Shown in pieces: positions 56,890 through 64,000 of a stretch of DNA of 64,000 nucleotides (the stretch's first letter is position 1; every line of letters starts with the position of its first letter). Source of the stretch: Phyllobacteriaceae bacterium UBA1940 (GTDB taxonomy: Bacteria > Pseudomonadota > Alphaproteobacteria > Rhizobiales > Rhizobiaceae). Both the position numbers and the translations under genes were made by a program. Below the pieces are notes generated by a model that saw nothing but the letters and a program-made list of their open reading frames with translations, had not been told where the DNA came from and searched no databases. Where the stretch lies: the NCBI GenBank assembly GCA_002336975.1, contig DDFA01000099.1:14036-78035 (forward strand). The letters run 5' to 3'.

Positions 56890-57543
56890 ATGATCGCTTA
56901 TTTTGAACATCTGTGGCTGTATCTTGTCCTCCTCGTCGGCATCATTGCCGTGCCCGGAATGGACATGATGTTTGTGCTGGCGAACGCATTGTCCGGCGGC
57001 CGACGGGCGGGACTTGCGGCCACGCTCGGCATCATGCTCGGCGGCGTCGCCCATACGGTGATTGGCTTTGCTGCGGTGGCGCTGTTGTCGTCGCTGATCC
57101 CGCGCCTGTTTCCGTTCATGCTGATCGCGGGTTCGCTTTACATGATTTGGATCGGCTTCACGCTGGCGCGCAGCCGCATCGAGATTAATCATGTCGACCG
57201 CGTGTCAAGGAACTCGTTCAGGCAAATCGCGGCGCAGGGATTTGTCACCTGCCTGGTCAATCCCAAGGCATGGATGTTCGTCATGTCCGTCGTGCCGCAG
57301 TTTCTCAAGCCGGCTTTCGGGCCGCTGCTGCCACAGGCGGCGGTGATGGGCCTGATGACCATCACCGTGCAGGCTGCGGTCTATGGCGCAATTGCGCTGG
57401 CCGCGCTGAAGGCGCGCGACGCACTGGTGTCGAACGATGGCGCGACGATCTGGATCGGGCGCGGCGCAGGCGTCCTGCTGGTGTTTGTCGCGGCATTCAC
57501 CCTGATCCAGGCCGTCGGCTATCTGGCCTGGCCGGGCAACTGA
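56890..57543 (+). CDS. LysE/RhtB-family amino-acid exporter
   Basis: A 217-aa, six-helix exporter (VPGMDMMFVLANALSGGRRAGLAATLGIMLGG; GFVTCLVNPKAWMFVMSVVPQF). It extrudes amino acids such as homoserine or threonine. First core gene after the IS/toxin patch, with 160 bp upstream. Confidence 0.9.
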   Translation: MIAYFEHLWLYLVLLVGIIAVPGMDMMFVLANALSGGRRAGLAATLGIMLGGVAHTVIGFAAVALLSSLIPRLFPFMLIAGSLYMIWIGFTLARSRIEINHVDRVSRNSFRQIAAQGFVTCLVNPKAWMFVMSVVPQFLKPAFGPLLPQAAVMGLMTITVQAAVYGAIALAALKARDALVSNDGATIWIGRGAGVLLVFVAAFTLIQAVGYLAWPGN

Positions 57544-57552
57544 CCACAGGTC

Positions 57553-58362
57553 CTATCGGGTGACGAGCTTGTATTTGCGCAGTTCGTCGCCCGAAAGATA
57601 GTACAGCTCGCGCGGCGGCGTATCGAGCGCATGCAGCCACAGCGCCGGATCGACGCCGAGTTCGGTCAGGTAGCGCGCGATCCGGGCGGTCGTCGATTGG
57701 GCATCCGCCATGGCCTGTTCCGCGCCGACCTTGAGTTCGCCCACCGCAAAGAACTGGTGCACCCCGATCGCCGCCTGCTCGCCGGCGGATCGCCGTTCGC
57801 CGCCGGCGAGAACCAGCGGACAGGACGACGCGCACAGCGCGCCGTCGGCCACTTCGGTCGCAACGCCATTGTCACGCAGTAGCCTGCCCATCGCCATCGC
57901 GTCGTCGACCGAGCCGCCAGGCGAATTGAGCGCAACTGTGGAGACATATTCGCCGCGCGTCTCCAGTTCCGCTGACAGCCTGTCGGCTGCGCCGGGTTCG
58001 ATCAGCCCCTCGGCGGCGAGCACGCCGCCTGGCCCCAGCGTGAACGTCATCGGCGCGCGCATCCGCGCCTCGTCCACCTTGAGATAGTCGCGCGGGTCGA
58101 CGCCCTTTGCCGCCGGCTCGCGCACCTCGACCTCGGGCGGCAGGAAACTGGTCCCGACGCCGGGCGTCTCGACGCCGCCGGCGGACTGCAGGTTGAGTTC
58201 CCAAAGATCCATCGCCAGCACCCCGATCGTGCCGATCAGCATGCCGCGAAACGCCCAGCGGATGACCTCGCCCTCGTCGAAACGGCGCAGGTAGCGCAGC
58301 ACGGCCTCCCGGGCGCGGGCCACAAGACTTTCCTCGATCCGGCCGGGCGGCTGCAGCGTCAT
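57553..58362 (-). CDS. ClpP/crotonase-fold membrane-anchored protein (COG3904-like)
   Basis: A 269-aa protein with a membrane helix at about 38-55 and a ClpP-like domain: VALNSPGGSVDDAMAMGRLLRDNG, then ALCASSCPLVLAGGERR (Ser in the nucleophile position) and GVHQFF. The fold is shared with signal-peptide peptidase SppA and NfeD proteases, so a periplasmic serine protease is possible. It overlaps the preceding membrane protein gene by 4 bp and they probably act together. Confidence 0.82.
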   Translation of the reverse strand: MTLQPPGRIEESLVARAREAVLRYLRRFDEGEVIRWAFRGMLIGTIGVLAMDLWELNLQSAGGVETPGVGTSFLPPEVEVREPAAKGVDPRDYLKVDEARMRAPMTFTLGPGGVLAAEGLIEPGAADRLSAELETRGEYVSTVALNSPGGSVDDAMAMGRLLRDNGVATEVADGALCASSCPLVLAGGERRSAGEQAAIGVHQFFAVGELKVGAEQAMADAQSTTARIARYLTELGVDPALWLHALDTPPRELYYLSGDELRKYKLVTR

Positions 58363-59690
58363 GTCTCGTGCCGCCGCCTGTCGGACATGGAGAGCGGCGT
58401 GACGTTTTCTGCTTTCGGCGCCGGTTCAGTCGAAGCATTGTCTCGTGGGTCGGCCGGCGTTTGTTCCGCAAGCTCGGGTTCGGCGGCAAGCGCGGCGCGC
58501 CGCTTCAGCGACAACGCCTCGTGCACGTCGAGCGAGCGCATCATGTCGGCGGCGGTAATGCGATCGAGGTCGTTCTCGCCTTCTTCCGCGCGCCGCAGTG
58601 CGCCGTAGACCACGGCCATTATGCCGACAAGCGCAGCCGGCAGCAGGTCGATCGAGATCGCGCCCGCCCAGCTCGGGATGAAGTCGCCGGCATAGCGCAA
58701 CACGGCTTCGGCCGAGGTCAGCGGCACGTAGCGGCGTTCGGCGACCTTGGGCTGCGCCATGATTTCGGCGGCCGCATCCGACAGCGCCTTGGACTGCTGC
58801 GCGACCGAGGCCCTGACGGTGGCCATCACCGCATCCTGCCGGCTGGCGAGATCAGCGGACGATCCATCGGCCACCGGCGCGATGAAGCCGGCCGAAAGGT
58901 CGGCGGCCGCGCGGCTGACCGACGGCGCGATCGAGGTGCGTTCCAGTGAGGAAATCACGCCCGCAAGCGCCACGCTCTCGCGCGCGAATTCGTCGGATCG
59001 CGGCTGGATCGGGCCTGGCGCCGACACCAGTTCGCGCATCTTCGCCAGATGCGCCTGGCCCTCTTCAAACGAGGTCGCTACGGTCTCCCGCGAGGCGAGA
59101 ATGGTGTTTTCGAGTTCTTTCATCTGCGCCGACATCTGGGTGAGTAATTGCACCACGGAACCGGAGCCCGTGGTGCCGGTCAGCGCGCCGGAGTTCCGTT
59201 CGTCTTCCGCCAGCCGGGCGAAACGTTCCGAGGCGCGCTGGATGTCGGGCAGCAGCGACAGCGCCCCGATGGCGTTGGCGTTGGCCTGGTCGAGATCGGA
59301 CGTATAGCCTTCGAGCGTCACCGCCAGGTGCTGTTCGACAGCCGCGGACCCCGCCAGCGCCGCCGCGTTCAGCCAGGACGACATCGCGATGATCATCGCC
59401 GACCCCAGCGCCATCATCGCCAGCATCGACACCCGCGACGCGCCGTCGCGCAGTTCCGGCAGGAAGCGCATCATGTAGGTCCAGAAGCCGTAGATGCCGA
59501 CCGACACCGCGGCCGAGTAGATGATGGCGGCGAAGAACACCATGGTGGCGCTGCCGTCGAGCAGCGTGCGCACGCCCAGATAGGTATAGACGCCCGACGC
59601 CAGCGCCAGCGTCGCCAGCACGAATCTGGTCATCGTCTCCAGCGAGGCGATATGGCCGCGCAAGGCGCGCGCGGAAGCCGATCTGGCCAT
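58359..59690 (-). CDS. Multi-pass membrane protein with long coiled periplasmic region
   Basis: A 443-aa protein with about four membrane helices in the first 130 residues, a long helical extracytoplasmic stretch (about 130-320; ASERFARLAEDE, QMKELENTILASRETVATSFEEGQAHLAKM), a fifth helix near 335-355 (LLPAALVGIMAVVYGAL) and a charged cytoplasmic tail. Family not recognised. Start at 59690 (MARSASARALRGH). Coupled by ATGA to the ClpP-like gene, which suggests a sensor or scaffold for that protein. Confidence 0.75.
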   Translation of the reverse strand: MARSASARALRGHIASLETMTRFVLATLALASGVYTYLGVRTLLDGSATMVFFAAIIYSAAVSVGIYGFWTYMMRFLPELRDGASRVSMLAMMALGSAMIIAMSSWLNAAALAGSAAVEQHLAVTLEGYTSDLDQANANAIGALSLLPDIQRASERFARLAEDERNSGALTGTTGSGSVVQLLTQMSAQMKELENTILASRETVATSFEEGQAHLAKMRELVSAPGPIQPRSDEFARESVALAGVISSLERTSIAPSVSRAAADLSAGFIAPVADGSSADLASRQDAVMATVRASVAQQSKALSDAAAEIMAQPKVAERRYVPLTSAEAVLRYAGDFIPSWAGAISIDLLPAALVGIMAVVYGALRRAEEGENDLDRITAADMMRSLDVHEALSLKRRAALAAEPELAEQTPADPRDNASTEPAPKAENVTPLSMSDRRRHET

Positions 59691-59830
59691 ATGGAAATCC
59701 CTGTTTCGCCAGATCAAGGGGAAACAATGATGACGATTTGAAGGCCCGCGACGATGAGCGGCGTCCCCGGCCCTGCACATTGGCGTCAATCGCCGCTATA
59801 AGGCGGCCGGGATAGAACAAGGAGTTTGAC

Positions 59831-60622
59831 ATGCCTCTGGAAGGCAAGACAGCCATCATCACCGGGGCCGCGGGCGGCATCGGCTACGCCATCGCCGAAC
59901 GGTTCCTGCGCGACAAGGCCCGCGTCGTCATCGCCGATGTCGATCCGGTGCGTGGCGAAAACGCTGCGCAAGACCTCGGCAAGCTCGGCGAGACCCGGTT
60001 CGTGCGCGCCGATGTCGGATCACGGCTGGACGCCCACAATCTGGTGGCCGCCGCCCTGGAGGCCTTCGGTGAGATCGACATCCTGGTGAACAATGCCGGC
60101 ATCGTCCACGCGGCGGATTTCCTCGACATTAGGGAAGAGGATTTCGACCGGGTGCTGCGGGTCAATCTGAAAGGCTCGTTCCTGGTCGGCCAGGCGGTGG
60201 CCAGGGGCATGGTGGAGCGCGTCAAGGCCGGCGGGCCGGCCGGCGCGATCGTCAATATGAGCTCGGTCAACGCGGTCTTCGCCATCGCCAACCAGGTACC
60301 CTATTCGGTGTCCAAGGGCGGCGTCAGCCAGTTGACCAAGGTGATGGCGCTGTCGCTGGCGCCTTATGGCATCCGCGTCAACGCCATCGGCCCCGGCTCC
60401 ATCATGACCGACATGCTGGCCTCGGTGAACGCCGACCCGGCGGCGAAGAACCGCATCCTGTCGCGCACCCCGATGGGCCGCATCGGCCAGCCGTCGGAAA
60501 TCGCCTCCATCGCCGCCTTCCTGGCTTCGGATGATGCGTCCTACATCACCGGCCAGACGATCTATGCCGACGGCGGCCGCCTGCCGCTGAACTATGTCGT
60601 GCCGGTGAAGCCGGGCGCATAG
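59831..60622 (+). CDS. Short-chain dehydrogenase/reductase (classical)
   Basis: A 263-aa classical SDR: TGAAGGIGYAIAERF (cofactor loop), D in IADVDP (NAD preference), NNAG, S in VNMSSVNA, YSVSKGG (catalytic Tyr/Lys) and PGSIMTDM. Likely a sugar or polyol dehydrogenase; substrate not determined. RBS aagga before the ATG. Confidence 0.92.
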   Translation: MPLEGKTAIITGAAGGIGYAIAERFLRDKARVVIADVDPVRGENAAQDLGKLGETRFVRADVGSRLDAHNLVAAALEAFGEIDILVNNAGIVHAADFLDIREEDFDRVLRVNLKGSFLVGQAVARGMVERVKAGGPAGAIVNMSSVNAVFAIANQVPYSVSKGGVSQLTKVMALSLAPYGIRVNAIGPGSIMTDMLASVNADPAAKNRILSRTPMGRIGQPSEIASIAAFLASDDASYITGQTIYADGGRLPLNYVVPVKPGA

Positions 60623-60642
60623 ACCGCTTCCCTCTCCTGACG

Positions 60643-60668
60643 GCTCCTGACAGAATGATGTCAGGAGC
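60643..60668. promoter_or_regulatory. Operator-like inverted repeat upstream of YafY regulator
   Basis: gctcctgaca (60643-60652), six bases, tgtcaggagc (60659-60668): a perfect 10-bp inverted repeat 36 bp before the start codon. A direct partial copy (ctcctgac at 60634-60641) precedes it. Probably an autoregulatory site. Confidence 0.75.
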
Positions 60669-60703
60669 GCTGTGCCATTGTGCGCACCGACAGGAGAGCC
60701 AGG

Positions 60704-61399
60704 ATGAGACGCGCCGACCGGTTGTTCCAGATCGTCCAGCACCTGCGCGGCGGCAGGCTGGTCACCGCCCAGATGCTGGCCGCCCGGCTCGAAGTGTCGG
60801 AGCGCACCATCTACCGCGACATCGCCGACCTGCAGTCGACCGGCGTGCCGATCGACGGCGAGGCCGGCGTCGGCTACATCATGCGCGAGGGCTACGACCT
60901 GCCGCCGCTGATGTTCACCCGCGACGAGATCGTCGCGCTGGTGGCCGGCGCCCGCATGGTGCAGGCCTTTGGCGGCGCGACGATGGCCCGCGCCGCCGCC
61001 GAGGCGCTGGTCAAGATCGGCGCGGTGGTGCCGCCGGGCGGGCGCGACCGCATCCGCCAGACCGCCATCAACGTGCCCGACATGGTCGTCAACGACACGG
61101 TGCGCGACGCGCTCGACCGCACCGAGCGGGCGATCGACGACCGGCTGGTTCTGACGCTCGACTATCGCGACGCCGAGGACAGGCTGACCCGGCGCGACAT
61201 CCGCCCGCTCGGACTGACCTTCTGGGGCAAGGTGTGGACGCTGATCGCCTGGTGCGAGATGCGCGACGATTTCAGGGAGTTCCGCATCGACCGCATCGTC
61301 AAGATGTCGCCGGCCGAGCGGGTGTTCAAGCCCGAACGCGGCAGGACCCTGACCGATTATTACCGCCTGCTCGAGCTGCGCGGCGAACAGGCCGCCTAG
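60704..61399 (+). CDS. YafY-family HTH-WYL transcriptional regulator
   Basis: A 231-aa regulator: HTH_11 domain (ADRLFQIVQHLRGGRLVTAQMLAARLEVSERTIYRDIADLQ), then a WYL-type domain (TLDYRDAEDRLTRRDIRPLGLTFWGKVWTLIAWCEMRDDFREFRIDRI; the W-Y-L triad reads W-T-L here). WYL domains sense nucleotides or oligonucleotides in several systems. ATG 60704 with aggag RBS. Operator-like repeat upstream. Confidence 0.9.
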   Translation: MRRADRLFQIVQHLRGGRLVTAQMLAARLEVSERTIYRDIADLQSTGVPIDGEAGVGYIMREGYDLPPLMFTRDEIVALVAGARMVQAFGGATMARAAAEALVKIGAVVPPGGRDRIRQTAINVPDMVVNDTVRDALDRTERAIDDRLVLTLDYRDAEDRLTRRDIRPLGLTFWGKVWTLIAWCEMRDDFREFRIDRIVKMSPAERVFKPERGRTLTDYYRLLELRGEQAA

Positions 61400-61541
61400 C
61401 GCGCCGCGCGTCCAGTTGGACGGGGAAAGGACGCTCTAACACTTTGAATCTGCTGCATCTTGCTTTCGAAAATCGATTCCGGTTTTCGGGCCGATGCAGT
61501 AGCCACTTGCGCTCGGGTCCGGGCCATCGCATGTAAGCGCC

Positions 61542-62417
61542 ATGAGTTCCCGTCCCGCCCGCCGCCGCCGTTCCGTTCTCTATGTGCCGGCCTCCAACGC
61601 CAGGGCGTTGGCGAAACTGCCCGAACTTGCCTGCGACGCGGCGATCATCGACCTCGAGGATGCGGTCGCACCCGACGCCAAGCACGAGGCGCGCCGCGCC
61701 ATGCAGGTCTTTCTCGCCGGCCGCGACGGCAAGGCGGGGCCGACCGAAATTGTCGTGCGCATCAACGCGATGAGTTCCGAATGGGGCGCCGACGATCTCG
61801 CCGCCGCGCGCGAGGCCGGCCCCGACGGCATCCTGCTGCCGAAGGTGGAGACGCCGCGCGACATTCTCGAGGTCAACGACCTGCTCGACGACGATTACGC
61901 GGCTCCCCAGATGTGGCTTTGGGCGATGATCGAGACGCCCAAGGCGCTGATGAACATCGGCGCCATCGCCGAACTGGGCCGCGACCCCGGCGCCCGGCTC
62001 GCCTGTCTGGTGGCGGGCGTCAACGACATCGTCAAGCAGACCGGCGTCAGGATGACGTCCGACCGGCGCTATCTGACGCCCTGGCTGATGCAGGTCGTGC
62101 TGGCGGCGCGCGCCGGCGGCGTCGACGCGCTCGACGGCGTGGCCAATGAGTTTCGCGATCTCGACGCGCTGGCGCGCGAATGCGAGGATGGCGCGAATAT
62201 GGGCTTTGACGGCAAGACGCTGATCCATCCCGGCCAGATCGACATCGCCAACCGCGCGTTTTCGCCGGCGCCCGACGACGTCGCCGACGCCCGCGCCATC
62301 GTCGCCGCCTTTGCCGACCCGTCCAATGCGCGCAAGGGCGTCATCACGCTCGACGGCCGCATGGTCGAGCGGCTGCATCTGGCGCAAGCTGAAAAACTGC
62401 TGGCGAAAGCCGGCTAA
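61542..62417 (+). CDS. HpcH/HpaI (CitE-like) CoA-ester lyase
   Basis: A 291-aa TIM-barrel lyase: RSVLYVPASNARALAKLPEL, IDLEDAV (Mg-binding Glu/Asp), RINAMSSEW, LPKVETP, WAMIETPKALMN, FDGKTLIHPGQI. It splits (3S)-malyl-CoA, beta-methylmalyl-CoA or citramalyl-CoA type esters; the exact one is not readable. Propionyl-CoA-related metabolism elsewhere in the window makes methylmalyl-type substrates reasonable. Confidence 0.88.
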   Translation: MSSRPARRRRSVLYVPASNARALAKLPELACDAAIIDLEDAVAPDAKHEARRAMQVFLAGRDGKAGPTEIVVRINAMSSEWGADDLAAAREAGPDGILLPKVETPRDILEVNDLLDDDYAAPQMWLWAMIETPKALMNIGAIAELGRDPGARLACLVAGVNDIVKQTGVRMTSDRRYLTPWLMQVVLAARAGGVDALDGVANEFRDLDALARECEDGANMGFDGKTLIHPGQIDIANRAFSPAPDDVADARAIVAAFADPSNARKGVITLDGRMVERLHLAQAEKLLAKAG

Positions 62418-62443
62418 TCAGAGACTCTTGCAAGGCTAATGAG

Positions 62444-62650
62444 ATGAGACTTTACCGCTTCCTGTCAGGCCCCGACGATTCCAGCTTCTGCCACAAGGTG
62501 ACGGCGGCGCTGAACAGGGGCTGGCACCTGTTCGGCTCGCCGACCTACGCGTTTGATCCGGCGACGAACGCGATGCGCTGCGGCCAGGCGGTGGTGAAGG
62601 ATGTCGAGGGCAAGGATTACGATCCTCAGATGAAGCTGGGCGAGCAGTAG
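62444..62650 (+). CDS. DUF1737 small protein
   Basis: A 68-aa protein (RLYRFLSGPDDSSFCHKVTAALNRGWHLFGSPTYAFD...MRCGQAV) with the domain's Y-R-F-L...V-x2-A-L-x2-G-W-x-L-x-G-x-P pattern. Function unknown. It starts 26 bp after the lyase stop and may be co-transcribed. Confidence 0.8.
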   Translation: MRLYRFLSGPDDSSFCHKVTAALNRGWHLFGSPTYAFDPATNAMRCGQAVVKDVEGKDYDPQMKLGEQ

Positions 62651-62676
62651 CCGCGACGCCGGGCGCTTGCGCACGG

Positions 62677-63099
62677 CTACGCCACATCCGCTTCGATGCG
62701 CTCCATGTCGTCGTCCGACAGGCCGAAATGGTGGCCGATTTCGTGAATCAGCACATGGTTGACGATGTCGCCCAGCGTTTCCTCGTTCTCCGCCCAATAG
62801 TCGAGAATGGCGCGGCGGTAGAGGGTGACGCGGTTGGGCCCCTCGCCGGTCGCCGGGTTCCAGCGTTCGGCGATGCCGCGGCCTTCGAACAGGCCGAGCA
62901 GGTCGAACGGCGTCTCCAGCGACAGGTCGTCCATGATCTCGTCGGTGGGAAACTCGGCCAGCTGGATGACGATCTCGCCGGTCAGTTCGCGGAACGCTGC
63001 GGGAAGATGCGCATAGGCGTCGAGCGCCAGCACTTCGAGTTCTTCGAGCGAGGGCGAGTGCAAGTCGCGCCAGGCGCGGGAATTGTCGATGCGGGCCAT
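62677..63099 (-). CDS. Zincin-like metallopeptidase family protein (DUF1025)
   Basis: A 140-aa protein of the small acidic zincin family. The zinc motif is HEIGHHFGLSDDDM near the C-terminus (HExxHxxxxxD), following NRVTLYRRAILDYW. Proteolysis is predicted, but no substrate is known. Divergent from imuA across 265 bp. Confidence 0.87.
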   Translation of the reverse strand: MARIDNSRAWRDLHSPSLEELEVLALDAYAHLPAAFRELTGEIVIQLAEFPTDEIMDDLSLETPFDLLGLFEGRGIAERWNPATGEGPNRVTLYRRAILDYWAENEETLGDIVNHVLIHEIGHHFGLSDDDMERIEADVA

Positions 63100-63327
63100 A
63101 TTTGTCCTTCTGAAAGGCGCATATAGGCGGTTTTGGAGGCCGATTGAAGCCCTTTTTCGCCGCTTGATCGACGCGGGGACCGCCTGATGCCAGGCCGTTT
63201 TTCTTGACGCGGCCGCGCTCGCTGGCCGGCTCCATTGAATAGCGCCGGCGGCTGCCCGTCGATGCGAAAAGGAATAAATTCTTTTTCCGGCGCGCTTGAC
63301 TCTCAGGAACGGATTCGGAATCTATAT

Positions 63328-63342
63328 GAACAGAACAAGAAC
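63328..63342 (+). promoter_or_regulatory. LexA (SOS) box upstream of imuA
   Basis: GAAC-N7-GAAC: gaac at 63328-63331 and 63339-63342, the direct-repeat form of the alphaproteobacterial LexA operator, 22 bp before the imuA start codon. Confidence 0.85.
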
Positions 63343-63364
63343 ATCTTGACTGAAGAGCAGTGTC

Positions 63365-64000
63365 ATGGCGCAGCCCGCCACGGCGCGCGAGCAGCTTTTT
63401 GCCCTGCGCCGCCAGATCGCCCGCATTGAGGGACGCATCGAGATCCCGCTGGAAGCCCCGCCGGGCAGACCGGCGCAGGCTTGCGCGGCCGCCGGCCTGG
63501 AGGACAGGCAGGAGGTCGGGGCGACCTTGCTGCGGCGCGGCGGGGTCGCGGCGTCCGATCTCGCGCCGCTGGGCGCACCAGCCTTCGACCGGGCGCTGGG
63601 CGGCGGCGTACCGCGCCTTGGCCTGACCGAAATCCACGCCGCCGCGATGCGCGACGCGGCGGCGACATCGGGTTTTGCGCTGGCGCTCGTCATGCTGATG
63701 CTGGGCGACAGACTGGCGAACCCTGTCCTGTGGATCGCGACGGGGGATTTCTGGCGCGAAACCGGCCGTCCTCACGCGCCGGGCGTCGCCGGCCGGTATG
63801 GCCTCGTTCCTGAAAACCTGCTCTTCGCCGCCGCGCCCAGGCCTGTCGATGCGCTGTGGGTGGCCGAGGAGGCCGCGGCGGCGGGCGCGTTCGCCGCCAT
63901 CCTGGTCGAGATCGGCGGTAATCCGCGCGACCTTGACCTGACCGCCACGCGCCGTCTGCACCGGCGCGCGCTGCTGGCGGGCCAGCCGATATTGCTGCTG
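63365..64000 (+). CDS. imuA: ImuA, SOS mutagenesis protein, 3'-truncated by window edge
   Basis: 212 codons are visible. The RecA/SulA-like protein begins AQPATAREQLFALRRQIARIEGR, then FDRALGGGVPRLGLTEIHA (the canonical LGGGLPRGxLHEI segment), VLWIATGDFWRETGRPHAPG and LDLTATRRLHRRALLAGQPI. ImuA works with ImuB and DnaE2 in error-prone translesion synthesis; those genes would be expected just outside the window. Control by the LexA box upstream is expected. Confidence 0.88.
   Translation, partial: MAQPATAREQLFALRRQIARIEGRIEIPLEAPPGRPAQACAAAGLEDRQEVGATLLRRGGVAASDLAPLGAPAFDRALGGGVPRLGLTEIHAAAMRDAAATSGFALALVMLMLGDRLANPVLWIATGDFWRETGRPHAPGVAGRYGLVPENLLFAAAPRPVDALWVAEEAAAAGAFAAILVEIGGNPRDLDLTATRRLHRRALLAGQPILLL

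Overview
The window is GC-rich, compact chromosomal DNA from an alphaproteobacterium. Gene content and order point to Hyphomicrobiales, most likely a Mesorhizobium or other Phyllobacteriaceae relative. The pointers are a UvrB with N- and C-terminal extensions, a ugpB-A-E-C operon, a petP-petR-kinase operon, lgt-midA-pgeF, prs followed by rplY-pth-ychF, imuA behind an alphaproteobacterial LexA box, and rhizobial palindromic intergenic repeats. This is inferred by reading; no database search was run. I saw no rRNA, tRNA or CRISPR array.

Layout. 1-10.3 kb is small-molecule metabolism: a truncated Gfo/Idh oxidoreductase, a LysR regulator divergent from mmsA, an ECF41 sigma-factor operon with a matching autoregulatory promoter, a GntR regulator divergent from a DapA-family lyase, an SGNH hydrolase and prpE. 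10.4-15 kb holds small envelope proteins, a serine hydrolase, a lipoprotein transglycosylase, an O6-alkylguanine-DNA alkyltransferase and a cold-shock protein. 15.1-18.9 kb is a complete bufferin-type copper RiPP locus: ECF sigma factor, NrsF anti-sigma factor, Cys-rich precursor, DUF692/MNIO enzyme, DUF2063 partner and DoxX protein. 18.9-23.3 kb is the Ugp glycerol-3-phosphate importer. 23.4-33 kb has a GST, an EAL phosphodiesterase, aspartate aminotransferase, SemiSWEET, a frameshifted NIPSNAP gene, uvrB and an HxlR-controlled SDR/DsbA-like pair.

33-38.4 kb has a solitary DNA methyltransferase, two csp genes flanking a secreted protein with a duplicated Cys/His motif, a metallo-beta-lactamase-fold hydrolase and ilvE. 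38.6-55.2 kb is largely conserved housekeeping: petP-petR-kinase, ubiK, lgt-midA-pgeF, prs, chrA, rplY, pth, ychF and a MaoC pair. 55.2-56.7 kb is the one clearly foreign patch. There, deletion derivatives of an IS6-like element bracket an AT-rich, 5'-truncated polymorphic-toxin C-terminus and an overlapping candidate immunity gene. 56.9-64 kb returns to the core: LysE exporter, ClpP-like periplasmic protein with a membrane partner, SDR, a YafY/WYL regulator with an inverted-repeat operator, a CoA-ester lyase, a zincin, and the SOS gene imuA running off the end.

The most interesting items are: the bufferin operon with divergent sigma-F-type promoters and an intercistronic hairpin; the ECF41 operon with its cognate promoter; the IS-bracketed toxin-immunity remnant; a CtrA box followed by a terminator with no gene between (candidate small RNA); and a 51-bp duplication of the mmsA 3' end.
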